DNA from: Burkholderia puraquae
GTDB taxonomy: Bacteria; Pseudomonadota; Gammaproteobacteria; Burkholderiales; Burkholderiaceae
Reading direction: 5' to 3'
DNA length: 64,000 bases
Assembly: GCF_002099195.1 (NCBI RefSeq)
Contig: NZ_NBYX01000029.1
Coordinates: forward strand, 1-64,000
Both the position numbers and the translations under genes were made by a program. The notes under the pieces are model-generated. The model did no database searches, was not told the origin of the DNA, and saw only the letters and a list, made by a program, of their open reading frames with translations. Below, piece by piece: positions 26,463 through 35,118 of this stretch (within the stretch, counting starts at the first letter, position 1; each line of letters begins with the position of its first letter).

Positions 26463-27281
26463 TCAGCGCTTCGGCGCCGCGTCGAGCATCCACTCGTGCG
26501 CGGGATCGTTCTTGAACGCCCACGCGCGGCTCGGCCCGGCCATCACGTTCAGGTAGTACAGGTTGTAGCCGTGCGGCGCGACGACCGGGTGGTAGCCGCG
26601 CGGCACCATCACGACGTCGTGGTTCTCGACCGCGCATGCTTCGTCGAGGCTGCGGTCGTCCGTGTACACGCGCTGGAACGCGAAACCTTGCGGCGGATCG
26701 ATGCGGTGGTAATAGGTTTCCTCGAGCGAGGTTTCTTCAGGTGCCGCGTCGCGGTCGTGCTTGTGCGGCGGATAGCTGCTCGAATGGCTGGCCGGCGTGA
26801 CGACCTCGACCACGAGCAGCCGGTCGGCCGCCGGGTTGTCGCCCATCAGGATGTCGCACACGTAGCGCGTGTTGGTGCCTTGCCCGCGCACCGAGCGGCG
26901 CATCCGCTCGCCGTCGAGGCGTTGCACGGGCTTGTCGCCGCTGGCGTATGGGGCGGTACACAGCGCGATTTCCGCATCGCGCGTCGCGACCAGCGTGACC
27001 GTCTTGCCGCCCGGCACGTACAGCGCGTCCGGCGAAACGTCCTCGAAGACGCTGTCGCGCTTGCCGAGCGCATCGTAGGTGTTGCCGTCGACGTCCGCGC
27101 GCACCGTGCCCGTGAGAACGACGACGCACAGCTCGCGCGTGCCGGTGTCGAGCGTTTCGGTGTCGCCGGCCTTCAGGCGCAGTGCCCGGAAACCGACGTG
27201 CTTCCAGCCGGCCGACTCGGGCGTGACGTTGCAGATTTCGCGGTCGGCAGAGGCCTTGACCAGCAGGGGAGAAATCGTCAT
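26463..27281 (-). CDS. iolB: 5-deoxy-glucuronate isomerase
   Basis: A 272-residue bicupin enzyme converting 5-deoxy-D-glucuronate to 2-deoxy-5-keto-D-gluconate in myo-inositol breakdown. Family segments include VGFRALRLKAGDTETLDTGT, NTRYVCDILMGDN, the metal-binding PPHKHD with the following ETSLEETYYHRIDPPQGFAF, and MVPRGYHPVVAPHGYNLYYL then NVMAGPSRAW near the C-terminus. It follows iolE after 44 bp and is the last clear inositol gene of the leftward iolCDEB operon. Confidence 0.95.
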   Translation of the reverse strand: MTISPLLVKASADREICNVTPESAGWKHVGFRALRLKAGDTETLDTGTRELCVVVLTGTVRADVDGNTYDALGKRDSVFEDVSPDALYVPGGKTVTLVATRDAEIALCTAPYASGDKPVQRLDGERMRRSVRGQGTNTRYVCDILMGDNPAADRLLVVEVVTPASHSSSYPPHKHDRDAAPEETSLEETYYHRIDPPQGFAFQRVYTDDRSLDEACAVENHDVVMVPRGYHPVVAPHGYNLYYLNVMAGPSRAWAFKNDPAHEWMLDAAPKR

Positions 27282-27325
27282 GGGGTGGGGCTCCGCAACA
27301 GGGTAGGGCTCGGGCGTTCGAACGC

Positions 27326-28255
27326 TTACGCGCTCAACCGGTCGACAATTGCGCGCAGCGATTCGTAGCCCTTCTTCGCATACGCATAGCTCGGCGCGAC
27401 GGCCGGATCCTGCTCGGCCTCGACGACGAGCCAGCCTTCGTAACCGGCGTCCTTCAGCGTGCGCAGCGTCGCGTCGTAGTCGAGCGCGCCGTCGCCCGGC
27501 ACCGTGAAGGTGCCGTTGATCACGCCGTTCAGGAAGCTCCAGCCGTCGTTGCGCGCCTGCGTGACGACCTGCGGCCGCACGTCCTTGCAATGCACGTGGA
27601 CCACGCGCGAGACATGCTTCTTCAGCAGCGTGACCGGGTCGGCCGCGCCGCCGAAATACGCGTGGCCGGTATCGAACAGCAGGAACACCTTCGCCGGGTC
27701 GGTCAGCGCCATCAGCCGGTCGACGTCGTCGGGCGACTCGACGTACGCGCCCATGTGGTGATGGTAGGCGAGCTTGATGCCGTACGTGTCGAGCAGGTGC
27801 GCACCGAACGCGTCGAGGCGCGCCGCGTAGCGCCGCCACGCAGCATCGTCGACGAAGCGCGGCCGCTTCGCGACCGGCATGTCGATGTTGCCCTGGATCG
27901 TGCCCGCGCATTCGCCGTAGACCACCACCTTGACGTCGTTGACCTGCAGCTTCGTCATGTGCGCGCGGCAGCGCTCGATTTCCGCAGCGACTGCATCGGC
28001 GTCGCTCATGCCCGGCTCGACCTCGGCGAGGAAGCCCGAATACCAGCCCGACACGCACACGAGGCCGAATTCGGCGAGCTTCGCCTTCAGCTCGGGGCCC
28101 GTCTTCGGAAACTTGTTGCCGAGCTCGAAGCCCGCGTAGCCGATTTCGGCGCCTTCCTTCAGCGCCGTTTCGAGCGGCGTCTCGCCGCCGAGCGACGGCA
28201 GGTCGTCGTTCATCCACGACAGGGGATTGATACCGATGCGGACGTTCCAGCTCAT
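27326..28255 (-). CDS. iolE: Inosose dehydratase (2-keto-myo-inositol dehydratase)
   Basis: A 309-residue TIM-barrel protein of the xylose-isomerase-like superfamily. It removes water from 2-keto-myo-inositol (scyllo-inosose). The start VRIGINPLSWMNDDLPSLGG, the GFELGNKFPKTG segment, KLAYHHHMGAYVESPDDVDR, FLLFDTGHAYFGGAADP and WLVVEAEQDPAVAPSYAYAK are characteristic of IolE. It sits between iolD (61 bp upstream) and iolB in the leftward operon. Confidence 0.95.
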   Translation of the reverse strand: MSWNVRIGINPLSWMNDDLPSLGGETPLETALKEGAEIGYAGFELGNKFPKTGPELKAKLAEFGLVCVSGWYSGFLAEVEPGMSDADAVAAEIERCRAHMTKLQVNDVKVVVYGECAGTIQGNIDMPVAKRPRFVDDAAWRRYAARLDAFGAHLLDTYGIKLAYHHHMGAYVESPDDVDRLMALTDPAKVFLLFDTGHAYFGGAADPVTLLKKHVSRVVHVHCKDVRPQVVTQARNDGWSFLNGVINGTFTVPGDGALDYDATLRTLKDAGYEGWLVVEAEQDPAVAPSYAYAKKGYESLRAIVDRLSA

Positions 28256-28316
28256 GGCGTGCTTCCTTGGTTCGAAGGTGTTTTTCGCAGGGAGGGTTCG
28301 TGGGCAGTGCGCGCCA

Positions 28317-30200
28317 TCAGCGCCGCTGCCGGGTCTTTGCGTCGAGATACGCGCGGTGCGCGTCGGCGACGCCGGAACGTTCGGATACCTGCGGCACCGC
28401 CACCTCCCACCATGCGCCGCCGTCGTCGGTCGTGCGCCGGTGCGTGGTGTCGATCACGAGCACCTGGCTCTTCTTCGCCGCGCGGGCGCGCTTCATTTCG
28501 CTGCGCAGCTCGCCGATGTCGCGCACGTGCACGGCTTCGGCGCCCATCGCGCGCGCATGCATCGCGAAGTCGATCGTCGAGCGCTCGCCGCCTTCCGGCA
28601 CGCAGTCGTCGAGCATGTTGTTGAAGCTCGCGCCGCCGCAATTCAGTTGCAGCCGCTCGATGCAGCCGTAGCCGCGGTTGTCGAGGATCACGACGATGAT
28701 CTTGCGGCCGAGCATCACGGACGTCGCGAGTTCCGCGTTGAGCATCATGTACGAGCCGTCGCCGACGATCACGATCACTTCGCGCTCGGGCCGCGCGAGC
28801 TTCGCGCCGAGGCCGCCCGCGACCTCGTAGCCCATGCACGAGTATGCATAGTCCATGTGGTAGTTGCCCGGCACGCCGCTGCGCCACAGCTTGTGCAGCT
28901 CGGCCGGCAGCGTGCCGGCCGCGCACACGACGAGGTCGTCGCGCGCGCTGTCGCGCCCCGCGTCGGCCGCGGAGTCGCGCACCGCGCCGATCACTTCCGC
29001 GTCGTATGGCAGCGTGTCTTGCGGCACGCGCGTCGTGAGTTCGGTCACGCGTGCGTTCCACGCGGCGGCCTGGTCGCGGTTGCTCGCGGTCCATGCCGGG
29101 TCGGCCTGCCAGCCGGCCAGTGCGGCCGACAGCTGGCCGAGGCCCGTGCGCGCATCGGCTACCAACTGGCGGCCGCGCTTCTTGCCCGCGTCGAACGGCT
29201 GCACGTTCAGGCTCAGCAGCGTTGCGTTGCCGTAGAGCGCATGCGAGCCGGTCGTGAAGTCCTGCAGCCGCGTGCCGACCGCGAATACCACGTCGGCCTG
29301 CGCGGCCGCGCGGTTCGCGGCCGGCGAGCCCGTCACGCCGATCGACCCGAGATTCAGCGGATGGTCCCACGCGAGGCTGCCCTTGCCAGCCTGCGATTCG
29401 GCGACCGGCACGCCATGCGTATCGGCGAACGCGCGCAGCGCATCCCATGCCTGGCTGTACAGCACGCCGCCGCCCGCGACGATCAGCGGCTTCTTCGCGG
29501 CCTTCAGCGCGTCGAGCGCATCGGCGAGCTCGAGCGCGTCGGCCGGCGGCCGGCGCATCCGGATCACCGGCGGCGCGAAGAAACTCTCGGGCCAGTCGTA
29601 CGCAAAGGTCTGCACGTCCTGCGGCAGCGCGAGACAGACGGGGCCGCACTGTGCCGGGTCGGTCATCACCTGGATCGCGCGCGGCAGCGCGACGAGCAAC
29701 TGCTCGGGCGACGTGATCCGGTCGAAGTAGCGCGTCACCGGCCGGAAGCAGTCATTCGCGCTGACGTCGCCCTGTTCGAAATCCTCGACCTGCTGCAGCA
29801 CGGGGTCGGGCAGCCGCGACACGAACACGTCGCCGGGCAGCAGCAGCAGCGGGAGCCGGCCCACGTGCGCGAGCGCGGCCGACGTCAGCATGTTGGTCGC
29901 ACCGGGGCCGATGCTCGACGTCGCGGCCATCATCCGCTGGCGGAAATTCGCTTTCGCGAACGCGACGGCCGCATTGGCCATCCCTTGCTCGTTGTGGGCG
30001 CGCAAGGTCGGCAGCCGGTCCCGTTCCGCGTGCAGCGCTTCGCCGAGCCCGGCCACGTTGCCGTGGCCGAAGATCGCGAATACGCCGCCGCAGTACGGCA
30101 GGATCTCGGTGCGGCCGTCGGGCTGGACGACTTCGGCGCGCAGGGCGGCCAGGTATCGCACGAGCGCCTGGCTGACGGTCAGTCTTACGGTAGAGGTCAT
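28317..30200 (-). CDS. iolD: 3D-(3,5/4)-trihydroxycyclohexane-1,2-dione acylhydrolase
   Basis: A 627-residue thiamine-diphosphate enzyme that opens the inositol ring to give 5-deoxyglucuronate. It has the N-terminal TPP-binding region (FAIFGHGNVAGLGEALHAER), the central domain, and the C-terminal TPP motif GDGSYMMLNAEL with LDNRGYGCIERLQ. The start at 30200 gives MTSTVRLTVSQALVRYLAAL; an upstream extension of 26 residues is not family-like. It begins 46 bp after the iolC stop. Complete by length. Confidence 0.95.
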   Translation of the reverse strand: MTSTVRLTVSQALVRYLAALRAEVVQPDGRTEILPYCGGVFAIFGHGNVAGLGEALHAERDRLPTLRAHNEQGMANAAVAFAKANFRQRMMAATSSIGPGATNMLTSAALAHVGRLPLLLLPGDVFVSRLPDPVLQQVEDFEQGDVSANDCFRPVTRYFDRITSPEQLLVALPRAIQVMTDPAQCGPVCLALPQDVQTFAYDWPESFFAPPVIRMRRPPADALELADALDALKAAKKPLIVAGGGVLYSQAWDALRAFADTHGVPVAESQAGKGSLAWDHPLNLGSIGVTGSPAANRAAAQADVVFAVGTRLQDFTTGSHALYGNATLLSLNVQPFDAGKKRGRQLVADARTGLGQLSAALAGWQADPAWTASNRDQAAAWNARVTELTTRVPQDTLPYDAEVIGAVRDSAADAGRDSARDDLVVCAAGTLPAELHKLWRSGVPGNYHMDYAYSCMGYEVAGGLGAKLARPEREVIVIVGDGSYMMLNAELATSVMLGRKIIVVILDNRGYGCIERLQLNCGGASFNNMLDDCVPEGGERSTIDFAMHARAMGAEAVHVRDIGELRSEMKRARAAKKSQVLVIDTTHRRTTDDGGAWWEVAVPQVSERSGVADAHRAYLDAKTRQRR

Positions 30201-30246
30201 GTCGATCGGTGAAGAGGATTCGGGTGGATCATCGCGGGGCGTCGCG

Positions 30247-32205
30247 TCAGGCCGCGGCGGCGCGCTCGGCCGCGGCACGGCGGCCGAGCCACGCGTCGAC
30301 CAGCTGCGCGAAGTTGCCGGCGACTTCGTCGATCAGCGCCTGGTCGTCGATCCGGCCGGCGAACCAGTTCAGCGATGCATCGGCCCACAGCGTGCGCCCG
30401 ACCATGAAGCCCTTGACGATCGGGTTGGTCGCCGAGCGGAAGCTGTCGACCAGGTATTGCAGCGGCTGGTTCAGCCCGAGGATCACAGCGCCCCGGCAGT
30501 GCGGGTCGCGCTCGGCGATCAGCGCGGCGAGCCGCGCCCAGCCGTCGGCGCTCAGCGGCGTGAGCTTCCACCATTCGGGCATTACGCCGAGGTTGTAGAA
30601 GCGTGCGATCGTGCGCAGCACCGCGTCGTCCTCGGTGCCGGCCGGCGTGACCGCGCGCGGCGGAATCATTTCCAGCAGCAGCTCGTTGCCGCTGGCGCGC
30701 GTGGCTTCCCACAGTTCCAGCACACGCTGCTCCTGTTCGACGCGCAGGTCGACATCGTCGTCGGGATGATAGTGAACGAGGCACTTCACGACCTGTTCGG
30801 TCGGCCAGTGCGTGAGCGACGAGCCGACCGAGCGCGTCTCGTCGAAACGCAGCGGCCGCGAACCCGGCAGCTCGACCGGGCGGCCGACCCACCAGCCGCG
30901 CCCGGTAGCCGACGCAAGCGCGTCGCTGCCGTAGCTGCCGCCGTCGATCAGCACGCCGACGTGACCTTCGAGGCGGCGATCGCGCTCGACCTGTTCGACC
31001 GCGCGCACGAGCAGGCGCTTCAGCGTCTTGATCCGCGCTTCGTCCGCGCCGGCCTGCACCGCGAGTTCGTAGAACTGGCTGCGATGGTCGAATGCCATCA
31101 CGCACAGCTCGTCCCATTTGCGGCGCGGCACCGTCACGCGATGCAGGTGCGCGAGCGTGCGGTCGGCGTCGACCGCCGGATTGCGGCTGCCGTCGAACCA
31201 GTGCGCGAGCTCGGCCGGCGTCGGCATCGCGGCCGAGCACGCATGGCGCGACACGACGATCGCACCGCACGCGTTCGCGATGCGCGTCGACTCGGCCCAG
31301 TCGCGGCCGCGCAACAGCCCCGACAGCAGGCCCGACAGGAACGCGTCGCCCGCGCCGAGCACGTTGAGCACCTCGACGCGTTCGCCGAGGAAGGTCGGCG
31401 CATCGTCGATGCGGGCGGGAATGTCGCCTTCGATCACGCAGCAGCCGAGCGCGCCGCGCTTGACGACCAGCGTCGCGTTCGTGATGTTGCGCACCGCCTG
31501 CAACGAGCCGATCAGGTCGTGCGGCACGCCGCCCGCGATCAGGAATTCTTCCTCGGTGCCGACCAGCAGGTCGAATTCGCCGAGCACCTGCTGCAGCTGC
31601 CGCGTCACCTGTGCGTCCGGCACGTAGCGGTTCTCGCCCGCGCCGCGCGCGGTCAGCCCCCACAGCACGGGCCGGTAGTCGATGTCGAGAACCCGCACGA
31701 CGCCGTGGCGGCGCGCGTAGCCGAGCGCGGTCAGCGACGCTTCGCGCGTGGCCGGCGTCGACAGGTGCGTGCCGGTGATCGCGAGCGCGCGGCAGCCGGC
31801 GATGAAGTCCTCGCTGATCTCGTCGGCGCGCACGGCCATGTCCGCACAGTTCTCGCGCACGAACAGCAGCGGGAACGTGTCGCGATCCTTCAGCCCGAGC
31901 AGCACCAGCGCGGTGAGTCGCTCGCGGTCGGTCTGCAGCTGGCTCGTGTCGCAGCCTTCGCGCTCGAGCGTCTCGCGCAGGAAACGGCCCATCTGCTCGT
32001 CGCCGACGCGCGAGATCATCGCGGTCTTCAGCCCGAGCCGGGCTACGCCGAATGCGACGTTGCCGGACGAGCCGCCGAGATACATCTGGAAGCTGCGCGC
32101 GTCTTCGAGGCGGCTGCCGTACTGCTGCGCATAGAGATCCACGGCCACGCGGCCGAGGCAGGCGAGATCGATGGGGCGGTCACTCGGAAAGTTCAGCAGG
32201 CTCAT
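30247..32205 (-). CDS. iolC: 5-dehydro-2-deoxygluconokinase fused to DUF2090 (aldolase-like) domain
   Basis: A 652-residue two-domain protein. Residues about 1-330 are a PfkB/ribokinase-type kinase (DLACLGRVAVDLYAQQYG, YLGGSSGNVAFGVARLG and the NVLGAGDAFLSGLLSGLLRG anion-hole/Asp motif) that phosphorylates 2-deoxy-5-keto-gluconate. Residues about 340-650 form a DUF2090 domain (VMAFDHRSQFYELA, VEQEQRVLELWEA, GLNQPLQYL), related to class I aldolases and thought to cleave the kinase product, replacing a separate IolJ. No iolJ gene is present nearby. It heads the leftward operon, divergent from the sugar importer, with candidate IolR operators in between. Confidence 0.93.
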   Translation of the reverse strand: MSLLNFPSDRPIDLACLGRVAVDLYAQQYGSRLEDARSFQMYLGGSSGNVAFGVARLGLKTAMISRVGDEQMGRFLRETLEREGCDTSQLQTDRERLTALVLLGLKDRDTFPLLFVRENCADMAVRADEISEDFIAGCRALAITGTHLSTPATREASLTALGYARRHGVVRVLDIDYRPVLWGLTARGAGENRYVPDAQVTRQLQQVLGEFDLLVGTEEEFLIAGGVPHDLIGSLQAVRNITNATLVVKRGALGCCVIEGDIPARIDDAPTFLGERVEVLNVLGAGDAFLSGLLSGLLRGRDWAESTRIANACGAIVVSRHACSAAMPTPAELAHWFDGSRNPAVDADRTLAHLHRVTVPRRKWDELCVMAFDHRSQFYELAVQAGADEARIKTLKRLLVRAVEQVERDRRLEGHVGVLIDGGSYGSDALASATGRGWWVGRPVELPGSRPLRFDETRSVGSSLTHWPTEQVVKCLVHYHPDDDVDLRVEQEQRVLELWEATRASGNELLLEMIPPRAVTPAGTEDDAVLRTIARFYNLGVMPEWWKLTPLSADGWARLAALIAERDPHCRGAVILGLNQPLQYLVDSFRSATNPIVKGFMVGRTLWADASLNWFAGRIDDQALIDEVAGNFAQLVDAWLGRRAAAERAAAA

Positions 32206-32350
32206 ATCACGTGTCACGCTCGCGGCCGGCGGTCGGCGATGCCGGCGGATTAGGGGACCGATCCGATCGCAGCCGTCCGCAACGTCGACTGCACGACGCG
32301 GGACTGCCTGCCGCAAGGAATCGGGCTACGGAACGGAGTCTAGACTTTTT

Positions 32351-32364
32351 GGAAATCCAGTTCC
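32351..32364. promoter_or_regulatory. Candidate IolR (RpiR-type) operator
   Basis: GGAA-ATCCAG-TTCC, a perfect GGAA-N6-TTCC inverted repeat, the form reported for the RpiR-type repressor IolR in Sinorhizobium meliloti. It lies about 146 bp upstream of iolC and 158 bp upstream of the importer gene. The RpiR gene at 40681 is the obvious candidate binder. Confidence 0.6.
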
Positions 32365-32380
32365 CTAGGTGAAATCACGT

Positions 32381-32394
32381 AGAAATAAATTTCC
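32381..32394. promoter_or_regulatory. Second, imperfect IolR-like operator
   Basis: AGAA-ATAAAT-TTCC, one mismatch from GGAA-N6-TTCC. It is spaced 30 bp (about three helical turns) from the perfect site, which would allow cooperative binding on one DNA face. Confidence 0.4.
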
Positions 32395-32522
32395 AAATTT
32401 TCGAGGAAGTGATCTACAGTTTCATCCGGATGCTTCAGTCCGCATCGGATTCGATCGGACTCGGCCCGGCGGCGCGCAACGTGCCGTCTTCCGCCCCCCG
32501 GAGATGAGGAGACAGATTGATC

Positions 32523-33449
32523 ATGAAGACCAAGCTGATGGCCGTCGCGGCCGCCGCGATCCTGGCTGCGCCGCTCGCGCATGCCGAGAAGATCGGCGTG
32601 ACGATGGCGTCGTTCGACGACACGTTCCTGACCATCCTGCGCAACAGCATCGCCGATTCGGCGAAGAAGGACGGCGCGACGGTACAGATCGAGGACGGCG
32701 GCAACGACGTCGGCAAGCAGTTGAGCCAGGTCCAGAACATGATCGCGCAGAAAGTCGACGCGATCATCGTGAATCCGGTCGATACCGACGCGACGCCGAA
32801 GATTACGAAGATGGTGACCGCGGCGAAGATCCCGCTCATCTACGTGAACCGCAAGCCGGTCGATTTCGACAAGCTGCCGGCCGGCGTCGCGGTCGTTGCG
32901 TCCGACGAGAAGCAGTCGGGCACGTTGCAGGCGCGCCAGGTGTGCAAGCTGCTCGGCGGCAAGGGCGACCTGCTCGTGCTGATGGGCGAGCTGTCCAACG
33001 AATCGGCGCGCGCCCGCACCAAGGACATCGAGGACGTGATCGCGACGAAGGATTGCGCGGGCATGAAGATCGTCGACAAGCGCGAGGGCAAGTGGAGCCG
33101 CACGCAGGGCCAGGACATCACGATGAACTGGCTGAGCTCCGGCACGAAGTACGACGCGATCATCTCCAACAACGACGAGATGGCGATCGGCGCGATCAAT
33201 GCGCTGAAGGCCGCGCGCAAGTGGACGCCGAAGACGATCGTCGCGGGCATCGACGCGACGCCGGACGGCCTCGCATCGATGAAGAGCGGCGACCTGAAGG
33301 TATCGGTGTACCAGAACGCGGCCGGGCAGGGGCAGCAGGCCGTCGCGGCCGCGCTCAAGCTCGCGAAGAAGCAGCCCGTCGACCGCTACTTGAACGTGCC
33401 GTTCGAGCTCGTGACGCCAGAGAACATGAACCAGTACGCGAAGCACTGA
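32523..33449 (+). CDS. Sugar (probably inositol) ABC transporter substrate-binding protein
   Basis: A 308-residue periplasmic binding protein of the ribose-binding (type 1) class. The signal peptide ends PLAHA, giving a mature start EKIGVTMASFDDTFLTILRN. Domain features are the hinge and ligand-region segments DAIIVNPVDTDATPKITKMV, VASDEKQSGTLQARQVCKLL, YDAIISNNDEMAIGAINALK and VAGIDATPDGLASMKSGDLK. The ribosome site GAGGAGA precedes ATG 32523. Placement opposite iolC and before an RbsA/RbsC-like pair strongly suggests myo-inositol as ligand, as for IbpA of Caulobacter; that is context, not a motif. Confidence 0.9.
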   Translation: MKTKLMAVAAAAILAAPLAHAEKIGVTMASFDDTFLTILRNSIADSAKKDGATVQIEDGGNDVGKQLSQVQNMIAQKVDAIIVNPVDTDATPKITKMVTAAKIPLIYVNRKPVDFDKLPAGVAVVASDEKQSGTLQARQVCKLLGGKGDLLVLMGELSNESARARTKDIEDVIATKDCAGMKIVDKREGKWSRTQGQDITMNWLSSGTKYDAIISNNDEMAIGAINALKAARKWTPKTIVAGIDATPDGLASMKSGDLKVSVYQNAAGQGQQAVAAALKLAKKQPVDRYLNVPFELVTPENMNQYAKH

Positions 33450-33467
33450 CCGGTGATCCGTTGAACT

Positions 33468-33496
33468 GCGCGGGCCCGGCATGACCGGGCTCGCGC
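33468..33496 (+). other. Strong intergenic hairpin between binding-protein and ATPase genes
   Basis: A 12-bp stem with one G-U pair (inner GCCCGG-CATGA-CCGGGC) follows the binding-protein stop by 19 nt, without a T-run. Such hairpins commonly protect the upstream message so that more binding protein is made than membrane components. Confidence 0.55.
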
Positions 33497-33517
33497 GCGA
33501 CTCGTCGAGGAACGTCC

Positions 33518-35092
33518 ATGTTTACAGCCAGGATCGCGCGCCCGATGGCCGGCGACGATGCGCCGGCCGCTTCGTCCGGCTCGTCGGCCCCGCCGGCTTC
33601 TTCCGCGGCCGACTGCGTGCTCGAGGTGCGCGGCGTCGGCAAGTCCTTTCCCGGCGTCGTCGCGCTCGACGGCGTGCAGTTCCGCGTGCGCCGCGGCACC
33701 GTCCATGCGCTGATGGGCGAGAACGGCGCGGGCAAGTCCACGCTGATGAAGATCATCGCGGGCGTCTACACGCCCGACCAGGGCGAGATCCTGATCAACG
33801 GCGAGCCCGTCGTGCTGAACGGCCCGCTCGATGCGCTCGACCGCGGCATCGCGATGATCCACCAGGAACTCAACCTGATGCCGTACATGACGGTCGCGGA
33901 GAACATCTGGATCCGCCGCGAACCGAAGAACCGCTTCGGCCTGATCGATCACGCCGCGCTGCGCCGCCAGACGGCCGAGCTGTTCGAGCGGCTGTCGATC
34001 GACATCGATCCGGAAACCGACGTGCGCACGCTGACCGTCGCGAGCCGCCAGATGGTCGAGATCGCGAAGGCCGTGTCGTTCGACTCGGACGTGCTGATCA
34101 TGGACGAGCCGACCTCTGCGCTGACCGACAAGGAAGTCACGCACCTGTTCCGGATCATTCGGCAGCTGCGCGAGCAGGGCAAGGGCATCGTCTACATCAC
34201 GCACAAGATGAACGAGCTGTTCGAGATCGCCGACGAGTTCTCGGTGTTCCGCGACGGCAAGTACATCGGCACGCATGCGTCGAGCGACGTCACGCGCGAC
34301 GACATCATCCGCATGATGGTCGGGCGCGAGATCACGCAGATGTTCCCGAAGGAGGAGGTGCCGATCGGCGACGTCGTGCTGTCGGTGAAGGACCTCGGCG
34401 TCGACGGCGTGTTCCGCGACGTGAGCTTCGAGCTGCGCGCGGGCGAGATCCTCGGCGTGGCCGGCCTCGTCGGCTCGGGGCGCTCGAACGTCGCGGAGGC
34501 GCTGTTCGGCGTCGTGCCGGCCACGTCGGGCGAGATCCGGATCGACGGCAAGCCGGTGCGCATCGCGACGCCGGCGCAGGCGATGAAGCACGGAATGGCC
34601 TTCCTGACCGAAGACCGCAAGGACACCGGCTGTTTCCTGAATCTCGACCTGCTCGCGAACATGGAAGCGGCAGTGCTCAGCAATCGCTACGTGAAGTTCA
34701 ATTTCGTGCGGCAGGCGCAGTTGAAGCGCGACTGCGAGGAAATGAGCCGGATGCTGCGCGTGAAGTCGCCCGGGCTGCACGAGGAGATCCAGAACCTGTC
34801 GGGCGGCAACCAGCAGAAGGTGCTGATCGGCCGCTGGCTGCTCACGCAGCCGCGCATCCTGATCCTCGACGAACCGACGCGCGGCATCGACGTCGGCGCG
34901 AAGGCCGAGATCCACCGGCTCGTCAGCGCGCTCGCCGGCAAGGGCGTCGCGGTGCTGATGATCTCGTCGGAGATGCCGGAAGTGCTGGGAATGAGCGATC
35001 GCGTGATGGTGATGCACGAAGGGCGCATGACCGGCATCGTCGATCGCAAGGACGCCGACCAGGTCCGCATCATGGATCTCGCGTCGCGCTGA
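33518..35092 (+). CDS. Sugar ABC transporter ATPase (RbsA-type, two ABC domains)
   Basis: A 524-residue double ATPase. The first half has Walker [10 protein letters not shown], signature-region [15 protein letters not shown] and Walker [11 protein letters not shown]. The second half has a degenerate Walker A (GLVGSGRSN), the signature [15 protein letters not shown] and Walker [12 protein letters not shown]. This asymmetry is normal for RbsA/MglA proteins. An Ala/Ser/Pro-rich leader of about 30 residues precedes the first domain. It forms the inositol importer with the flanking binding protein and permease. Confidence 0.92.
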   Translation: MFTARIARPMAGDDAPAASSGSSAPPASSAADCVLEVRGVGKSFPGVVALDGVQFRVRRGTVHALMGENGAGKSTLMKIIAGVYTPDQGEILINGEPVVLNGPLDALDRGIAMIHQELNLMPYMTVAENIWIRREPKNRFGLIDHAALRRQTAELFERLSIDIDPETDVRTLTVASRQMVEIAKAVSFDSDVLIMDEPTSALTDKEVTHLFRIIRQLREQGKGIVYITHKMNELFEIADEFSVFRDGKYIGTHASSDVTRDDIIRMMVGREITQMFPKEEVPIGDVVLSVKDLGVDGVFRDVSFELRAGEILGVAGLVGSGRSNVAEALFGVVPATSGEIRIDGKPVRIATPAQAMKHGMAFLTEDRKDTGCFLNLDLLANMEAAVLSNRYVKFNFVRQAQLKRDCEEMSRMLRVKSPGLHEEIQNLSGGNQQKVLIGRWLLTQPRILILDEPTRGIDVGAKAEIHRLVSALAGKGVAVLMISSEMPEVLGMSDRVMVMHEGRMTGIVDRKDADQVRIMDLASR

Positions 35093-35118
35093 GCCGAAAC
35101 AAGATTGGAGACAAAGAA

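Larger units (their letters stand above)
32206..32522. promoter_or_regulatory. Divergent promoter region of the inositol genes
   Basis: A 317-bp gap between the starts of iolC and the importer gene, AT-richer than its surroundings at 32340-32425. It holds a perfect GGAA-N6-TTCC element and an imperfect second copy 30 bp away. I could not assign -35/-10 pairs with confidence in either direction. Confidence 0.7.

Noticed and set aside
26463-28217. A 584-codon frame that would fuse iolB to sequence upstream
   Set aside because: The upstream part is the shadow of iolE in another frame. The real iolB begins at MTISPLLVKASADREI (27281).
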